A DNA stretch of 64,000 nt from Euphorbia lathyris (lineage: Eukaryota; Streptophyta; Magnoliopsida; Malpighiales; Euphorbiaceae): the NCBI RefSeq assembly GCF_963576675.1, contig NC_088916.1, positions 20,002,501-20,066,500 of the forward strand, read 5' to 3'. Below the pieces are notes generated by a model. It did no database searches, was not told where the DNA came from, and saw nothing but the letters and a program-made list of their open reading frames with translations. Every line of letters starts with the position of its first letter. The first letter of the stretch is position 1. Made by a program: the position numbers and the translations under genes. Below, one piece after another: positions 10,601-21,318 of the stretch.

Positions 10601-12352
10601 GAGTGTGATGCCAGTGGAATTGGGATTGGTGGTGTCTTGATGCAAGAAAAGAGGCCCATTGCATACTTCAGTGAGAAGCTCTGTGAGGCACGACAAAAGT
10701 GGGCAACGTATGATCAAGAGTTTTATGCTGTAGTGAGGGCGTTGAAAGTATGGGAACATTACTTGGTGGGAAAAGAATTCATCCTCTACACTGACCATCA
10801 AGCTCTCAAATACCTGGGAAGTCAGAAGCAACTTCGAAGCTCCATGCATGCCCGGTGGTCCGCCTTCATAGACAAGTTCCCCTATAAGCTTATCCACAAA
10901 GCTGGAAAACAGAACAAGGTGGCGGACGCCTTAAGTCGAAGGGTGTCACTAATCAAGACAGTTAACCTGGAGACCGATTGTTTTGAACACATCCGAGGAG
11001 AATACGTGGCGGATCCTGATTTTGGTAGTATCTGGGAAAAGTGTAAAAACCAGCATGGAGATGGAGCGTATCACCTGATGGATGAGTATCTCATGAGGGG
11101 CAACCAACTTTGCCTACCTTGCACTTCCATTCGCGAGAAGGTTGTTCGGGATCTACATGGCGGATCCCTGGGAGGGCATTTTGGGCGAGATAAGACATAT
11201 GAAGCAGTGAGTTCCCGCTATTTCTGGCCTAAGATGAGGAGAGTTGTTGCCTACCTAGTAGAACGATGATATGTTTGCCAGACCGCTAAGGGACGCACTA
11301 CAAATGCGGGCTTGCAGTTACCTTTGCCTGTGCCAGAGACCATATGGGAAGATCTGTCCATGGACTTTGTCCTAGGATTACCCAGAACTCAGAGGGGCAT
11401 GGATTCCATCTTTATCATGGTTGATCGGTTTTCAAAGATGGCTCACTTCATACCATGTCGCAAGACTAATGATGCCTCAGCGACTGCTAAGCTATTCTTC
11501 AAAGAGATTATCAGGCTACATGGCGTACCTAAGAGCATTGTCTCGGATCGTGATACGAAGTTCCTCAGTCACTTCTGGCGAACATTATGGGCCTTGTTCG
11601 ATACGTCTCTGAAGTTTAGTACCACCGCCCACCCTCAAACAGACGGACAGACAGAAGTGGTCAATAGAACCTTGGGAAACTTACTGCGCAGCAAGTGTAA
11701 GGATAAGCCCAGGATGTGGGATGTGGTTCTAGCCCAAGCTGAGTTCGCCTACAACGGCTCTGTACATTCGGGAACCGGGAGATCTCGATTTGAGGTGGTA
11801 TACACAAAGACCCCGAATCACGTCCTTGATATAGCCCATTTTCCTAAAGGAAATGTGACTGCCAACCAGCTGGCCAAGGATTATGTACAGATGCACCAAG
11901 AGGTGAGAGAGACTCTTGAGGAGAGAAATCAGAAATTAAAGGCTCAGGCGGATGAGCACCGCAGGGACCTACAGTTTGAAGTCGGGGATGAGGTTATGGT
12001 ATATTTGGGCAAAGAGAGACTCGCCAACGCCGCAAGTAGCAAACTTCGGCCTAGGAAATACGGGCCATATAAGATCACCAAGAAGGTCAATGCCAATGCC
12101 TATCATATAGCATTGCCGAACTGGCTTGGTAAAATCTCACCAGCATTCAACATCCGTGACCTTAGCCTATGGAAGCCGGATGGTCCTTTGGAGTTCAAAC
12201 AGGGCAAATCGGTGCCGAGTTCTTTTAAAGAAGGAGAGAATGATGCGGACATCCTAACTAAGATCACTGATCACAGGCGCTCTGGCGAATCCCCAGACAT
12301 CAGACCCACGGAGGTTATACCTAAAGGGGCGGATCCCCAAGACAAGCACTAG
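7682..12352 (+). pseudogene. Ty3/CRM gag-pol polyprotein with one internal stop
   Basis: One frame encodes a Ty3 polyprotein of about 1556 codons from the ATG at 7682. It is broken only by a TGA at 11267-11269. Order: Gag, CCHC knuckle (CFWCNEPGHRSNEC, near 8848-8890), aspartic protease (IIDSGS, near 9117), RT (VVYFDDILIHS, near 10156), RNase H (ECDASGIGIGG and TDHQALKYL), then integrase with its H2C2 finger and D-D-E core. That domain order is Ty3 type. The stop falls exactly where the first Cys of the C-x-x-C half of the integrase zinc finger should be. The last 37 codons lie inside the 3' LTR. The stop separates most of integrase from the rest, so this copy should not be autonomous, though its products could act in trans upstream of the stop. 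Confidence 0.93.
12224..12240 (+). other. polypurine tract of the CRM-type element
   Basis: The run tttaaagaaggagagaa ends immediately before the 3' LTR. It also encodes part of the integrase C-terminal tail, so the tract is both a replication primer and coding sequence. Confidence 0.8.
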
Positions 12353-12758
12353 GAGGGCGGACCCCCAAGACAAGCAAGCTGGGCGAATCTAGGAGTACGC
12401 AAGCTGGGCGGATCTCTAGGCTTACTTCCTCCCAAAGTAATTCACCAACAACCCTGACAATCCGTACCTGTACCAATGTACTGTTTATCGGGGCGTATCA
12501 CCTATTTTACCCTTTTAGGGATAGCCTTATTGTAACCCTAGTAGGGGTAATCCTTGTCTTTTGTTATCATTAAGGGGAAGTATTTAAACCCTCATTTTGT
12601 AAGAATGACGGCAACTTTTATGAATGAAATATTATTCTCTTTGAGAACCTAAAGTTTATACCTTGTTATCGGGATTCACTCCTTATAGTTTAGCTAGAGA
12701 AGAACATCTTTGATGGTTTACGATTAAAACCTTCATTTACCGTCTTCAATCTGTATCC
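12241..12758 (+). repeat. 3' LTR of the CRM-type element
   Basis: A 518-bp LTR ending tatcc instead of tatca, so the terminal CA has become CC by a point change. The target duplication gttag follows directly. Its first 112 bp are also coding. Confidence 0.96.
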
Positions 12759-12792
12759 GTTAGTATCTATTTCGCTGTCTATTCTTACCACT

Positions 12793-13283
12793 AGGGTTGT
12801 AAATGAGTCGAGCTACTCATGAACGGTTTAGTGGTTGGTTCGATAAAAGTTCGATTTCGCAAACATGATTTAGAGACTCGTATCGTAAACGAGCCGAGCT
12901 TCAGCATGACAGCTCGCGGGCAGGCTCGGTTATAGGCTTGTGAACAAGTTCATGAATAACCTCGATTATAATGTTCACTAACAACCTCGTTAGAATTTCG
13001 TAAATAAGCTCAATGAATAATATCGAATATTATTTATATTTAATAATTATAATTAATATATTTGATATTATAGTACAATATAAATTAAGTTAGGAGGATA
13101 GGAAAGGGATTTAGGGTTTTTTTCTTTGTGATCCCTTCATATCTTCGTCGCATTCACTTCTCCTCCTCTCATTCATCTTTTCATTTGTCTCTCTCTCTCC
13201 TTGTAATATTTTTTATTTTAATGTTTAAGCATGTAAAATTGTATTGTTTCACTTGCTAAACATGCTATTATTTCATTTGATAT
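12793..13283. repeat. left part of a decayed cgagct-rich dispersed repeat
   Basis: The stretch starts agggttgtaaatgagtcgagc and is rich in words such as gagccgagc, ctcatgaa and ctcgtta. A matching block in inverted sense lies at 14683-14843. This is the look of the common plant DNA-transposon ends that begin with a ggtgtaaa-gagccgagc motif (often classed as hAT-like). The two parts are separated by the foldback element at 13294-14672. The outer boundaries are not secure. Confidence 0.5.
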
Positions 13284-13293
13284 CATTTGGTTC

Positions 13294-14672
13294 GGGTAAA
13301 TTTCATCAATGGTGTACAACATTTACTCATTTTCACACTTTGGTGTACAACCTTCAATTTGTCTCACTAATATGTACGAACTTATATGTGACCTCCCACT
13401 TTGGTGTATGGTCGGTTAAAATGACCGGTCAACACCGGTCAAACGTGACACTATCAATTTTCATATTTTAAAAATTAAATTTGACCCACCTGTTATTAAA
13501 TTACTTTTATACCCCTTAATCAAAATATTGTTTTCCCTAATCTCTCCTAATTTTTATTTCTTTAATTCATTCTCTCTCCTGGGATTAACTCTTCTCTCTC
13601 TTAATTTCTCACTCTAAAACTTCTCTCTGAAACCAATTTCGAACCAATTTTTTCCTAAATATCCAACGATTGAATGGCTTGGGTTATTACCTTCTATAGA
13701 ATTTGAATGTCAAAGAGTGAAAAGCAGGATAAATTATGTTTGGTTGCCCACAGAATATGAGAGAATAGAGAAAATATGTAAATTCCAAATCTAATTTAGA
13801 TTCAAGCAGCCACATAAGTCTCCTGTTAAATCCCAAATCTAAGCATCTAAAAAGGCAAAACCGACACATCAATTTCATCTTTGAGATTATCCTTTCATCT
13901 TTTATATCTGGTTGAACTTGATTTTGATGAAGAAAAACCCACACAAGGATTTATATTTACTTGCTTTCTTCCATGTCTGCTGGACCTGTCCTTTTTTATC
14001 CGGAGATAGAGTTCTACCCAAAGGAGAGTTTCACCCTCTTGCAGCAATGCACAACCGACCTAAGTTCCAAAAGGCTTTACTTTCATATCATATTGGTTTC
14101 TCCTCATTATTTCGGCTAATTATATACTAATTTGGGTTTTATTCTTTTGAAGTTTCTCCATTTGTAGATATTAAGAGAGTATTTGGAGATTGACTTGCAA
14201 ATCTTTGATCCATAGAAATAAGCCATCAATCTTACTTTTTTTTTTTTTTTGTTAATCTACGTTGTTGTCTGATATTTTTAAAAGCAATCGATTTGTTGAT
14301 GACTGTGTACAAAACAAAAAAAACATATAGTAGAGAGAGGAAAAAATGAGGGAAGAAGATGAAAAGACTTTATTAAATACAGATCTTGAATCTTTGAAGA
14401 AAGAGATTAGAGAGAGAAGAAATGTAGGAAAGAAGATGAAGATAAGGGGGGGTTTTAGACATTTCAATTTAAGGGGTCCCACATTTTAAAATGAGAGAGA
14501 TGAAAAAAAGATGACATGGCGTGTTGATTAGCGTTGACCGGTCATTTTAACCGGCCATACACCAAAGTGGGAGGTCACCTATAAGTTCCTACATATTAGT
14601 GAGACAAATTGAAGCTTATACACCAAAGTGTGAAACGAGGCAAAAGTGGTACACCATTGATGAAATTTACCC
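13294..14672. mobile_element. Mutator-like foldback element, 1.38 kb
   Basis: Terminal inverted repeats of about 200 bp start gggtaaatttcatcaatg and end in its complement. The 10-bp target duplication catttggttc lies at 13284-13293 and 14673-14682. A 9-11 bp duplication with long inverted repeats is the Mutator (MULE) pattern. The ends contain caccggtc and accggtca words in opposite orientation. The interior has no transposase. Short open frames (13687-13944, 13912-14130, 14252-14482) are not recognised, though the 13920-14100 segment has a more mixed base composition and could be captured host DNA. Confidence 0.9.
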
Positions 14673-14682
14673 CATTTGGTTC

Positions 14683-14843
14683 GTGAACAAAATATACGAG
14701 CTGCTCGTAAGGAAGCTCGTGAATAAAATAAATAAGCAACTCCCGAGCTAAACTACTGAACGAGAAAAACGAGTTGGCTCGTGAGCAACACATAAACAAA
14801 CCAACTTCTAAACAACCCGAGCTAAAACAAAAATTTGAGCTCG
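14683..14843. repeat. right part of the decayed cgagct-rich repeat
   Basis: This continues the repeat interrupted at 13283. It has tcgtgaacaa, acgagctgctcg and cccgagctaaa words in the inverse sense of the left part. It stops at the start of the P450 relic at 14844, so its true right end may have been lost. Confidence 0.45.
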
Positions 14844-15238
14844 AATGGAGGATTTATTCCTTTCCTTTCTCCAATGGAGGACTTATTCTCATTTTTCTCC
14901 CCAACCCTTTTGAGCTTGCTAGTAATTCTAGTTACTGGAAGAAATCCCAAACTTCAAATCAACCTCCACAACAGCCACCCAAGTTACCTTTCATCGGAAA
15001 CCTACACCAAATTATCTGTCCACTACCCCATCTCCGACTAGCAAAACTTGCCAAAATTTATGTACCTTTTATGCAGCTTCAACTTGGCCAAGTTACAGCA
15101 GTGGTTGTTTCTTCTCTAGAAGTTGCCAAACAACTCTTCAAAGATAATGACATCAAGGTTAGCAATAGATGTCGTGTCTCTGCATCCGATATCCTTTTCT
15201 ACAATCACCAAGACATTATATTCCCTCCATTATATTAG
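14844..15238 (+). pseudogene. cytochrome P450 N-terminal relic (CYP71 clan)
   Basis: The relic matches the first part of exon 1 of the P450 genes at 61340-62911 and 15853-17417. It has a membrane anchor (MEDLFSFFSPTLLSLL), the proline-rich hinge PPKLPFIGNLHQ, and the segment up to DILFYNHQDI. A short duplication of the start (ATGs at 14844 and 14873) and a frameshift near 14930 put the anchor and hinge in different frames. The coding similarity ends at a stop after about 130 residues. No exon 2 follows. It cannot make a P450 because the I-helix, ExxR and haem-binding parts are absent. Confidence 0.9.
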
Positions 15239-15852
15239 AGTTTGGAAGACTATATATTAGGTTTTGGGCTTTAGGTTTAAAACATCCAACAACTTGTCTC
15301 CTCTAATTTTAAGGCTTAGTTGTTTTCTCTTTCTTTCTTTATTGTAATATTTGGTTAATGAAATATTATTCCGTAACGTCTGAAGACGTAGGCAATATTG
15401 GCTGAACCTAGTTAAATTCTGACGTTTTTTTTATTTGTGTTATGCTTTAGCTTTCAATTTGTCAATGATTTCCGCAACACGTTTTCTCTTCTGACTTAAG
15501 CTACAAAGCTTCACACCACCCGACCTAATGATCCTCATAGAGTAGTAAGTAAATCGGTCTTTGAAGTCGCACCACAAACTGCTACATCATTTGTAAAATT
15601 TCAATTTCAATTTAATAAAATAAAGATTTTCCAATCCAATCCCTCTTTTATCAACATGTGATTCATATAAGGTGCTTCTACCAAATACATTATTAATATA
15701 GGACAAATCATTATAAACAGAAGAGAAGAGTACAACGAAGACTTTTATTTCATGACTGAGTTTGTAGATGTTTAATTCTAGGAAGTGCAACTATATATAT
15801 ATATAAGATTTAAAAAAAGCACACATTTAGACACATAATTTAGGTAAGATTT
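15239..15852. other. intergenic, possible LTR fragment
   Basis: No gene is seen. At about 15340-15415 the run gtaatatttggttaatg...gtctgaagacgtaggcaatattggctgaacc resembles the downstream end of a Copia-type LTR, but I cannot find a matching partner or a target duplication, so this is only a suggestion. The rest is AT-rich. Confidence 0.35.
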
Positions 15853-17417
15853 TCAGTCGAGCATAGGGTATTTAACTGCAACAGGAATCAAGTAGAGCTG
15901 ATTTTTTCTTTTGATTGCAAGTGAAAAAGTCTCGGACATATCAAGATTCTCTGGCTTCATTTGATTAGGAAGTTGCCAATCGAAATCACATAATAGTTTT
16001 GCTAAAGGAAGTTCAAGGTTTGCAATGCCTAACTGAATTCCAGGACATATCCTCCTTCCAGCACCGAATGGGATAAATTCGAAATTAACACTCTTATAAT
16101 GAACTTCACTCCCGATAAATCTCTCTGGATTAAACTTTTCCGGTTCTATCCAATGATTAGGATCCTTCCGATTGCCCATATATTCACAAGGACTTCGGTT
16201 TTGGCTTTTATATTATACCCATTTATTTCACATTCCTCTCCCAACATCCTCGGAATTATTGGTCCCGGTGGATGTAATCTCATGGTCTCTTTAATTATTG
16301 CTTTTAAGAATTTTAGCTCATCAATAACCGATTCATCGAGCTTTCCATTTTCAACACATACCTTCCTTACTTCTTCTTGCGCTTTTTTCATTATTTGTGG
16401 GCTTTTCATCAGTTCTGACATTGTCCACTCTAAAACTATAGCAGATGTGTCAGTCGCGCCAATGAACATGTCCTAGAATCATTTTGCTAATTAGAGCATA
16501 ATCATCAATAAAATAATTAGTAATAAAATTAAACTAACCAGAGTGATTGCTTTGATTCCATCTGTAGTTAAAGGAGAATCAGGATTTGATTGGAGTTTCA
16601 AAAGAACATTAAGAAGATTGTTGCCTTCACCTTGGCCTCTTTTTAACTCTTTTTTATTTTCTTGAATGATGTCTTCCAACAATTGATCAGCTTCTTTATG
16701 CAATTTCAGAAGAGAAGATTTCATCCCAGTGATTACATGAATGAATTTAAGAGAAGGAAACATATCAAGAACAGTGAAACCTGCTATTGCCTTCACAATT
16801 CGATTGATCATTTGTACAACTGCTTCTTGGTTTTCGCTTTTACAGCCAATGACTGTTCTTGCTACAATGGAATTCGTCAAAGAAGAAAGCATCTCGCTCA
16901 TGTTGATTGGCGATCCAACTTTTGAATTAATGGATGTAATCAAATTTGATATTTCATCTTCCCTAATTGATCTAAAAGATTGCACTCTTTTTGCACTAAA
17001 CAACTCTGAGATACAAATTTTTCTCATTTGTCTCCAATTTTCACCATATGAAGCAAAAGCAATGTCTTTGCAATCGTAAAAAAGGATATCGGCTACGGAG
17101 ACACGACATCTATTGCTAACCTTGATGTCATTATCTTTGAAGAGTTGTTTGGCAACTTCTGGAGAAGAAACAACAACTGCAGTAACTTGGCCAAGTTGAA
17201 GCTGCATAAAAGGTCCATAAATTTTGGCAAGTTCTGCTAGTCGGAGATGGGGTAGTGGACAGATAAGTTGGTGGAGGTTTCCGATGAAAGGTAACTTGGG
17301 TGGCTGTGGAGGTTGATTTGAAGTCTGGGATTTCTTCTTCCAGATAATGAAAAAGGTAATTAGAATTAGTAGCAAGCTTAAAAGGGTTGGAGAGAAAAAT
17401 GATAATAAGTCTTCCAT
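15853..17417 (-). pseudogene. cytochrome P450 (CYP71D/CYP726-like) with a 1-nt deletion
   Basis: A full two-exon P450 except for one missing base. Exon 1 is 17417-16539 (membrane anchor at residues 5-27, PPKLPFIGNLHQ hinge, WRQMRKIC C-helix). A 66-bp GT-AG intron follows (16538-16473). Exon 2 is 16472-15853, with the I-helix (GATDTS), ExxR (KETMRLHPP), PERF-type segment (FNPERF) and haem loop (FIPFGAGRRICPG). In exon 2 a run of three G is reduced to two at about 16163-16165, just after NIWAIGR. The frame shifts before the PERF and haem-binding region. Translation would end without the cysteine loop. The damage is minimal, so it could be a recent null allele or a base-call error. The family generally oxidises terpenoids or other small molecules at the ER. 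Intron phase and position equal those of the 61340 gene. Confidence 0.92.
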
Positions 17418-18660
17418 TGGTGAATTAGTACAAGATTTCTTGTTTTGTGTAACACTTAGGGGTGGGTTTTATAGAAAATCTAAAACGAAGTAGGGTCCGT
17501 TTGGTTTATAGTTTCGTGTTGGAAAAACCTATTTTTCAGCTATAAAAGTAAAACAGTAGGTGTTTAACTAAATATCTAAAACTCTCATACTTATATTGTA
17601 ATATGGTACACCGTTGATTTCAAAGCATAATTAAAGTTTGAAGCGGTCAATGAAATGAAATCAAACTCTACTATCTTCCTCGACTCTCTTTGCAAGGATA
17701 CACACTGATATGAAACAGACGGGGAACATAAAAATACTAAAAACGTGTCTGTGCAACATAGGTGTAATTATTTCGTATGGTCTTTTGGTATAATTATTTT
17801 GGTTGTGAATTTGTGTATATGTTAGTTGTTATGGGATATTTTTGTGTGACTTGAATTTGCACTTCATAACTTCAAGTGAAATTTTGTGTTGTCCTTTTTT
17901 CCTCTTGTGTTTATATTGATTGTACTGAAACAAACCTTTTTTGGTTCTCTTCAAATAATAGTGAAGCAGAAAGTTGTATATGGCAGAGAATTAGATAAGT
18001 TAAGAAAAATGATTTTATTTGTTAAGAAAATATATGGCAGTGAATTAGATAAGTTATTTATGGCCTATATTGAAATAGAATTCTTATATAAATATAAATA
18101 GAGTTTCAATGTCAGATATGTGTGTGCAAAAAAGTCTTCCTAATTTTGTATAATGGAATTGATGATCTTTTGTTTTCATCTTATCAGTGAAAATCAGAGT
18201 GCATTTTTAAAGCAGCGGGATGAAAATTTAAGTGGTGTAAACAACCGTTATCAAACGCACTTATTTTTAACATTTTAATTTAAGTAATTAAGTGGTTTTT
18301 TAAACAAGGCCTAATTTATTCCGTTTCATATAACAAAAAAAAAAGTCTCTAGAAAGACATGTAATATGAAACGGAAGTAGTAATATTTATGTAGTTCTGC
18401 TAATTTTGGCTACTCTCACATGAGATGATAAATTTTATTATTGAACAACTAATGTTATAAGGATCAATACAATAAGACCGGAACGAAGACCAACCCAAAT
18501 CATTTTAGTAGCCTTAAGCCAGGGCCCATATCGAAATAAGCTGATGGGGACGGTTAAATAAGAAGTTTCAAGAAGAAGACATGTAAATTCACACCTAGAC
18601 TAATGGAGTTTCAGACTTCAAGGCCATGCTCCTAATCCCTAGATCACACCAGAAATTACG
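17418..18660. repeat. duplicated P450 upstream region, copy 1
   Basis: DNA upstream of the P450 pseudogene is similar in order to 48794-49890, upstream of the P450 relic. Shared blocks are the leader (gtgaattagta, tttcttgttttg), the TATA region, a block with cacactgaXatgaaacag, and a block around 18475-18670 with tggggacggttaaataagaag and tttcagacttcaa. Copy 2 has deletions relative to copy 1. No gene is seen within it; the frame at 17886-18101 is not recognised. Confidence 0.75.
17467..17478 (-). promoter_or_regulatory. probable TATA box of the P450 pseudogene
   Basis: The minus strand reads ttttctataaaaccc about 50-60 bp upstream of the ATG. The same string occurs upstream of the intact P450 (61293-61308) and the P450 relic at 48793 (48839-48851). 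That conservation makes it a likely core promoter. Confidence 0.6.
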
Positions 18661-19870
18661 GAGTGACATAAAGGGATTAGAGTCCGAACCTAATCAATGG
18701 TCTACACGTTGAAAGGTGATTGGCTGAACCCAATCAGGAGCTGATACGTGTAAAGTACATTACACTTTAGGTATGTAATTATCTATAAATAGCTTTGGAA
18801 ACCGTGCTCCAAGTACATTCACTATTTAACTATTCACTAATTGCTTTCAAGTCACTTCTTATTCCTAAAAACACTTCTAACTTAAGCATTAGAGAGGGAA
18901 CGCCAGATTACGGCCCTTTCCTGACCGTTTATGGTGATTTCAGATCACCGGAAAGTAGTTCGAAGATTGTATTCATGATTGAAGACATCATTTGGTGCGG
19001 CAAGTGTGGACGATCGTCGTGAAAATGGCTCATCTACACAAAACCGTTGCATATCTCTCCAGCCCTAGATCAGAGGATTGATGCTTGTTTAGGATCACTA
19101 GATCACGAGCAGCGTCGGTTTGTAAATGGTCTGATGAAGCAATTAATATATAACATTGGCTCTGTTCAAAAGGCCATGAACATCCTTAGAGTGGAGCATG
19201 CAACTCAGATGGAAGTTATGCGAATAGAGTTAAAGGAAGTAAGAGAAACTAGTAGATATGGAGATTGGCACGGTTCAACGACTTGTTCTACAAGACATCA
19301 TGACGTCCGAATGTGTCCGAAGAAAAGAGGATTTTCAGAGGAGTCTCAGCCAGAAATAATCCATGGAAGATCTCAAAGAAAAACCGGTCAGACCTTCACA
19401 TCAAAGACGATATCGGTCACCTTCAGGTCCCAAGTAGATTCCTAAGCCTCAATGTTCTAGATTCCTAAAGAAACATCGAGGTGTTAGTCATGATTCCACC
19501 AAATCCTCGATTCACTATTACAAAAGCACACAAAAAGATGTTGGAGCTTTCTAGGTCTCCAGAACAAAGAAAGCAAAGGCTGGTGCCAAGGCCGAAGGTG
19601 GAAGATAATTCTCTAAAGGAAGAAAATTTACAATCTCATAAGGAAAGAGCTTCGGCATGCTATGAAAGATTAAGGGTTGGAGTCAATAGTACCAGAGACA
19701 ACGGATTTGGATACTCCTCTTATTACGGAGATCGCGAGTCAACTAATGCCAAGAGGATTCAAGTATCTACTTCTTAAAGATTACAATGGTATAACAAACA
19801 CCACTCTTCATGTTAAAAAAATCCTCAGGGCTCTACAGACTACGACGATAATAGACTATGACGACAGTTG
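18661..19870 (+). other. retroelement-like remnant with unrecognised ORFs
   Basis: The stretch contains ctataaatag (18784-18793), then a leader with cttaagcattagagagggaacgcc, a layout that resembles the LTR and leader of Tat/Ogre-like Ty3 elements. It is followed by modest open frames: 19047-19445 (132 aa, hydrophilic, no motif known to me), 19481-19777 and 19677-19871 (basic). These could be decayed gag pieces. I find no protease, RT or integrase motif and no second LTR. Confidence in the class is low. Confidence 0.35.
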
Positions 19871-19884
19871 AGTTAAGTTAAGTT

Positions 19885-20460
19885 CAGTAATTTATCATTA
19901 TTTATTATAATTATAATTATTTATATGTAATTTATTATAACTTATATAACATTTCTAATTTAGCATTATTTATATATAATTCATCATTATGTATTATAAT
20001 TTTTTTATAGAAATTGGGACGAGACAGAACTAGAACGGGGTGAGGGTGAGTACCTATGGCCCAAGAGCCGTCAAATCCGTAATATATTAAAAAAGGAAAA
20101 AAGTGAGTGTTTGAACAAAAGAAGAGGAAGGAGAACAAACAAAAAGAATTATATATAATTCATCATTATTTATATATAATTTATTATATATATAATTTAT
20201 CATTATTTATTATAATTACAATTATATATATATATATATATATATTGTTTATAATTTAGCATTTTATATATAATTCATCATTATTTATTATACTTATAAT
20301 TATTTATATATAATTTATAATTTATTATATATAGTTTATTATTAATTATTATAATAATAATTATTTATATATAATTTATTATTTATCATTATATATATAA
20401 TTTACCTTTACTTATTATATTATATTTATATATATATAATTTATCATTTCAGTTCAATAA
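19885..20460. repeat. AT-rich low-complexity tract
   Basis: The tract is made of repeated tatataatttat, catta and tttattataatta words with a pure (TA)n run at about 20224-20244. A short unrelated insert at 20010-20150 has normal complexity (ggacgagacagaac...). No coding signal. Confidence 0.85.
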
Positions 20461-20524
20461 TTTCAATTCAATTAAGTTCAGTTCAGCTCATTTTATTTAC
20501 TTTAAGTAAAAAAGAACAGAGCCT

Positions 20525-20975
20525 TAGCCTCATTACCCTAAGTTAGGTTAAGTTACGCTATGCTAAATTACATGATGTTAAGTTACGCTAAGGTACGTTA
20601 CTTTACGTCATTTTACGTTATCTCACATGAAGTTATGTTACGTTATGTTACGTTACGTTGTGTTGTCCTTCGTTATGTTACGTTACGTTATGTTGCGTTG
20701 CAAATCGTTACGTTTATGTTGCGTTGCATTCGTTGCGTTATGTTGCGCTGCATTGTGATGTGTTGCATTCGTTATGTTCCGTTACGTTGCATTACGTTGC
20801 GTTGCTATGCGTTGCATTATGTTGCATTACGTTACGTTGCGTTGCCTTGCATCACATTACGTTATGTTACGTTGCATTGCATTGCATTACGTTGTATTAT
20901 GTTATGTTACGTTGCATTGTGTTACAATAAGTTACGTTACGTTATTGTTACGATGTGTTGCAATACGTTATGTAA
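20525..20975. repeat. degenerate pentanucleotide array (gttac / gttgc / gttat)
   Basis: About 450 bp are built from five-base words gttac, gttat, gttgc, gttgt and cattac, with slips of one to three bases. Because five and three share no factor, all three forward frames stay open over most of the array. They give overlapping low-complexity peptides with repeated LRYVT-like words. These are not genes. Confidence 0.9.
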
Positions 20976-21318
20976 ATTAAGTTTAAACTTTACATAAATT
21001 ATATCTACAAATAGAAGATTTACGTAAAGTTTAAAGAATTTATTTAAGACTCGATTTTTCATAGTAACAAAAAGCCTTAATAATATTTACATAAAAAAGT
21101 AAAAGCCTTAATTATAAATAAGCCAAAATATATTTGTATATAAAATAAAGTAAAAAACCTTAATTATAAATAAATAACAAATATGATTATGTAAAAAAAA
21201 TATATATTTATCTGATAATATTTTTATGCAAATAACTACTAATTTAGGGCCATAGATGTCCTTGAATATTAGAAAATTAGAACATAAAAAAAAAGATAAT
21301 ATGTCTTTATAGTTTTAA
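20976..21318. other. AT-rich spacer
   Basis: 343 bp with no gene, tandem array or element boundary that I can see. It contains the first copy of the 9-bp target duplication (21310-21318) of the next element. Confidence 0.6.

Larger units (their letters stand above)
7117..12758 (+). mobile_element. complete Ty3 retrotransposon, CRM (centromeric) type
   Basis: A 5.64-kb element with 518-bp LTRs at 7117-7634 and 12241-12758 and the 5-bp target duplication gttag at 7112-7116 and 12759-12763. It has an initiator-Met primer binding site, one gag-pol frame broken by a single stop, and a purine tract just before the 3' LTR. The LTRs differ at about 8 of 518 positions by eye. RT and integrase motifs, the lack of an obvious chromodomain, and a reading frame that continues about 112 bp into the 3' LTR all fit the CRM clade, whose members often target centromeric chromatin. 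The clade call rests on remembered family features and needs a phylogeny. Confidence 0.95.

Noticed and set aside
17493..18262. Possible hAT-like element starting gggtccgtttggttt and ending near ccgttatcaaacgcac
   Set aside because: The inverted ends are too short and imperfect and no duplication was found. The region is also largely shared with the second P450 upstream copy.
20560..20997. Overlapping open frames of 68-145 residues on the plus strand
   Set aside because: They are translations of the pentamer array; all three frames are open for arithmetic reasons.
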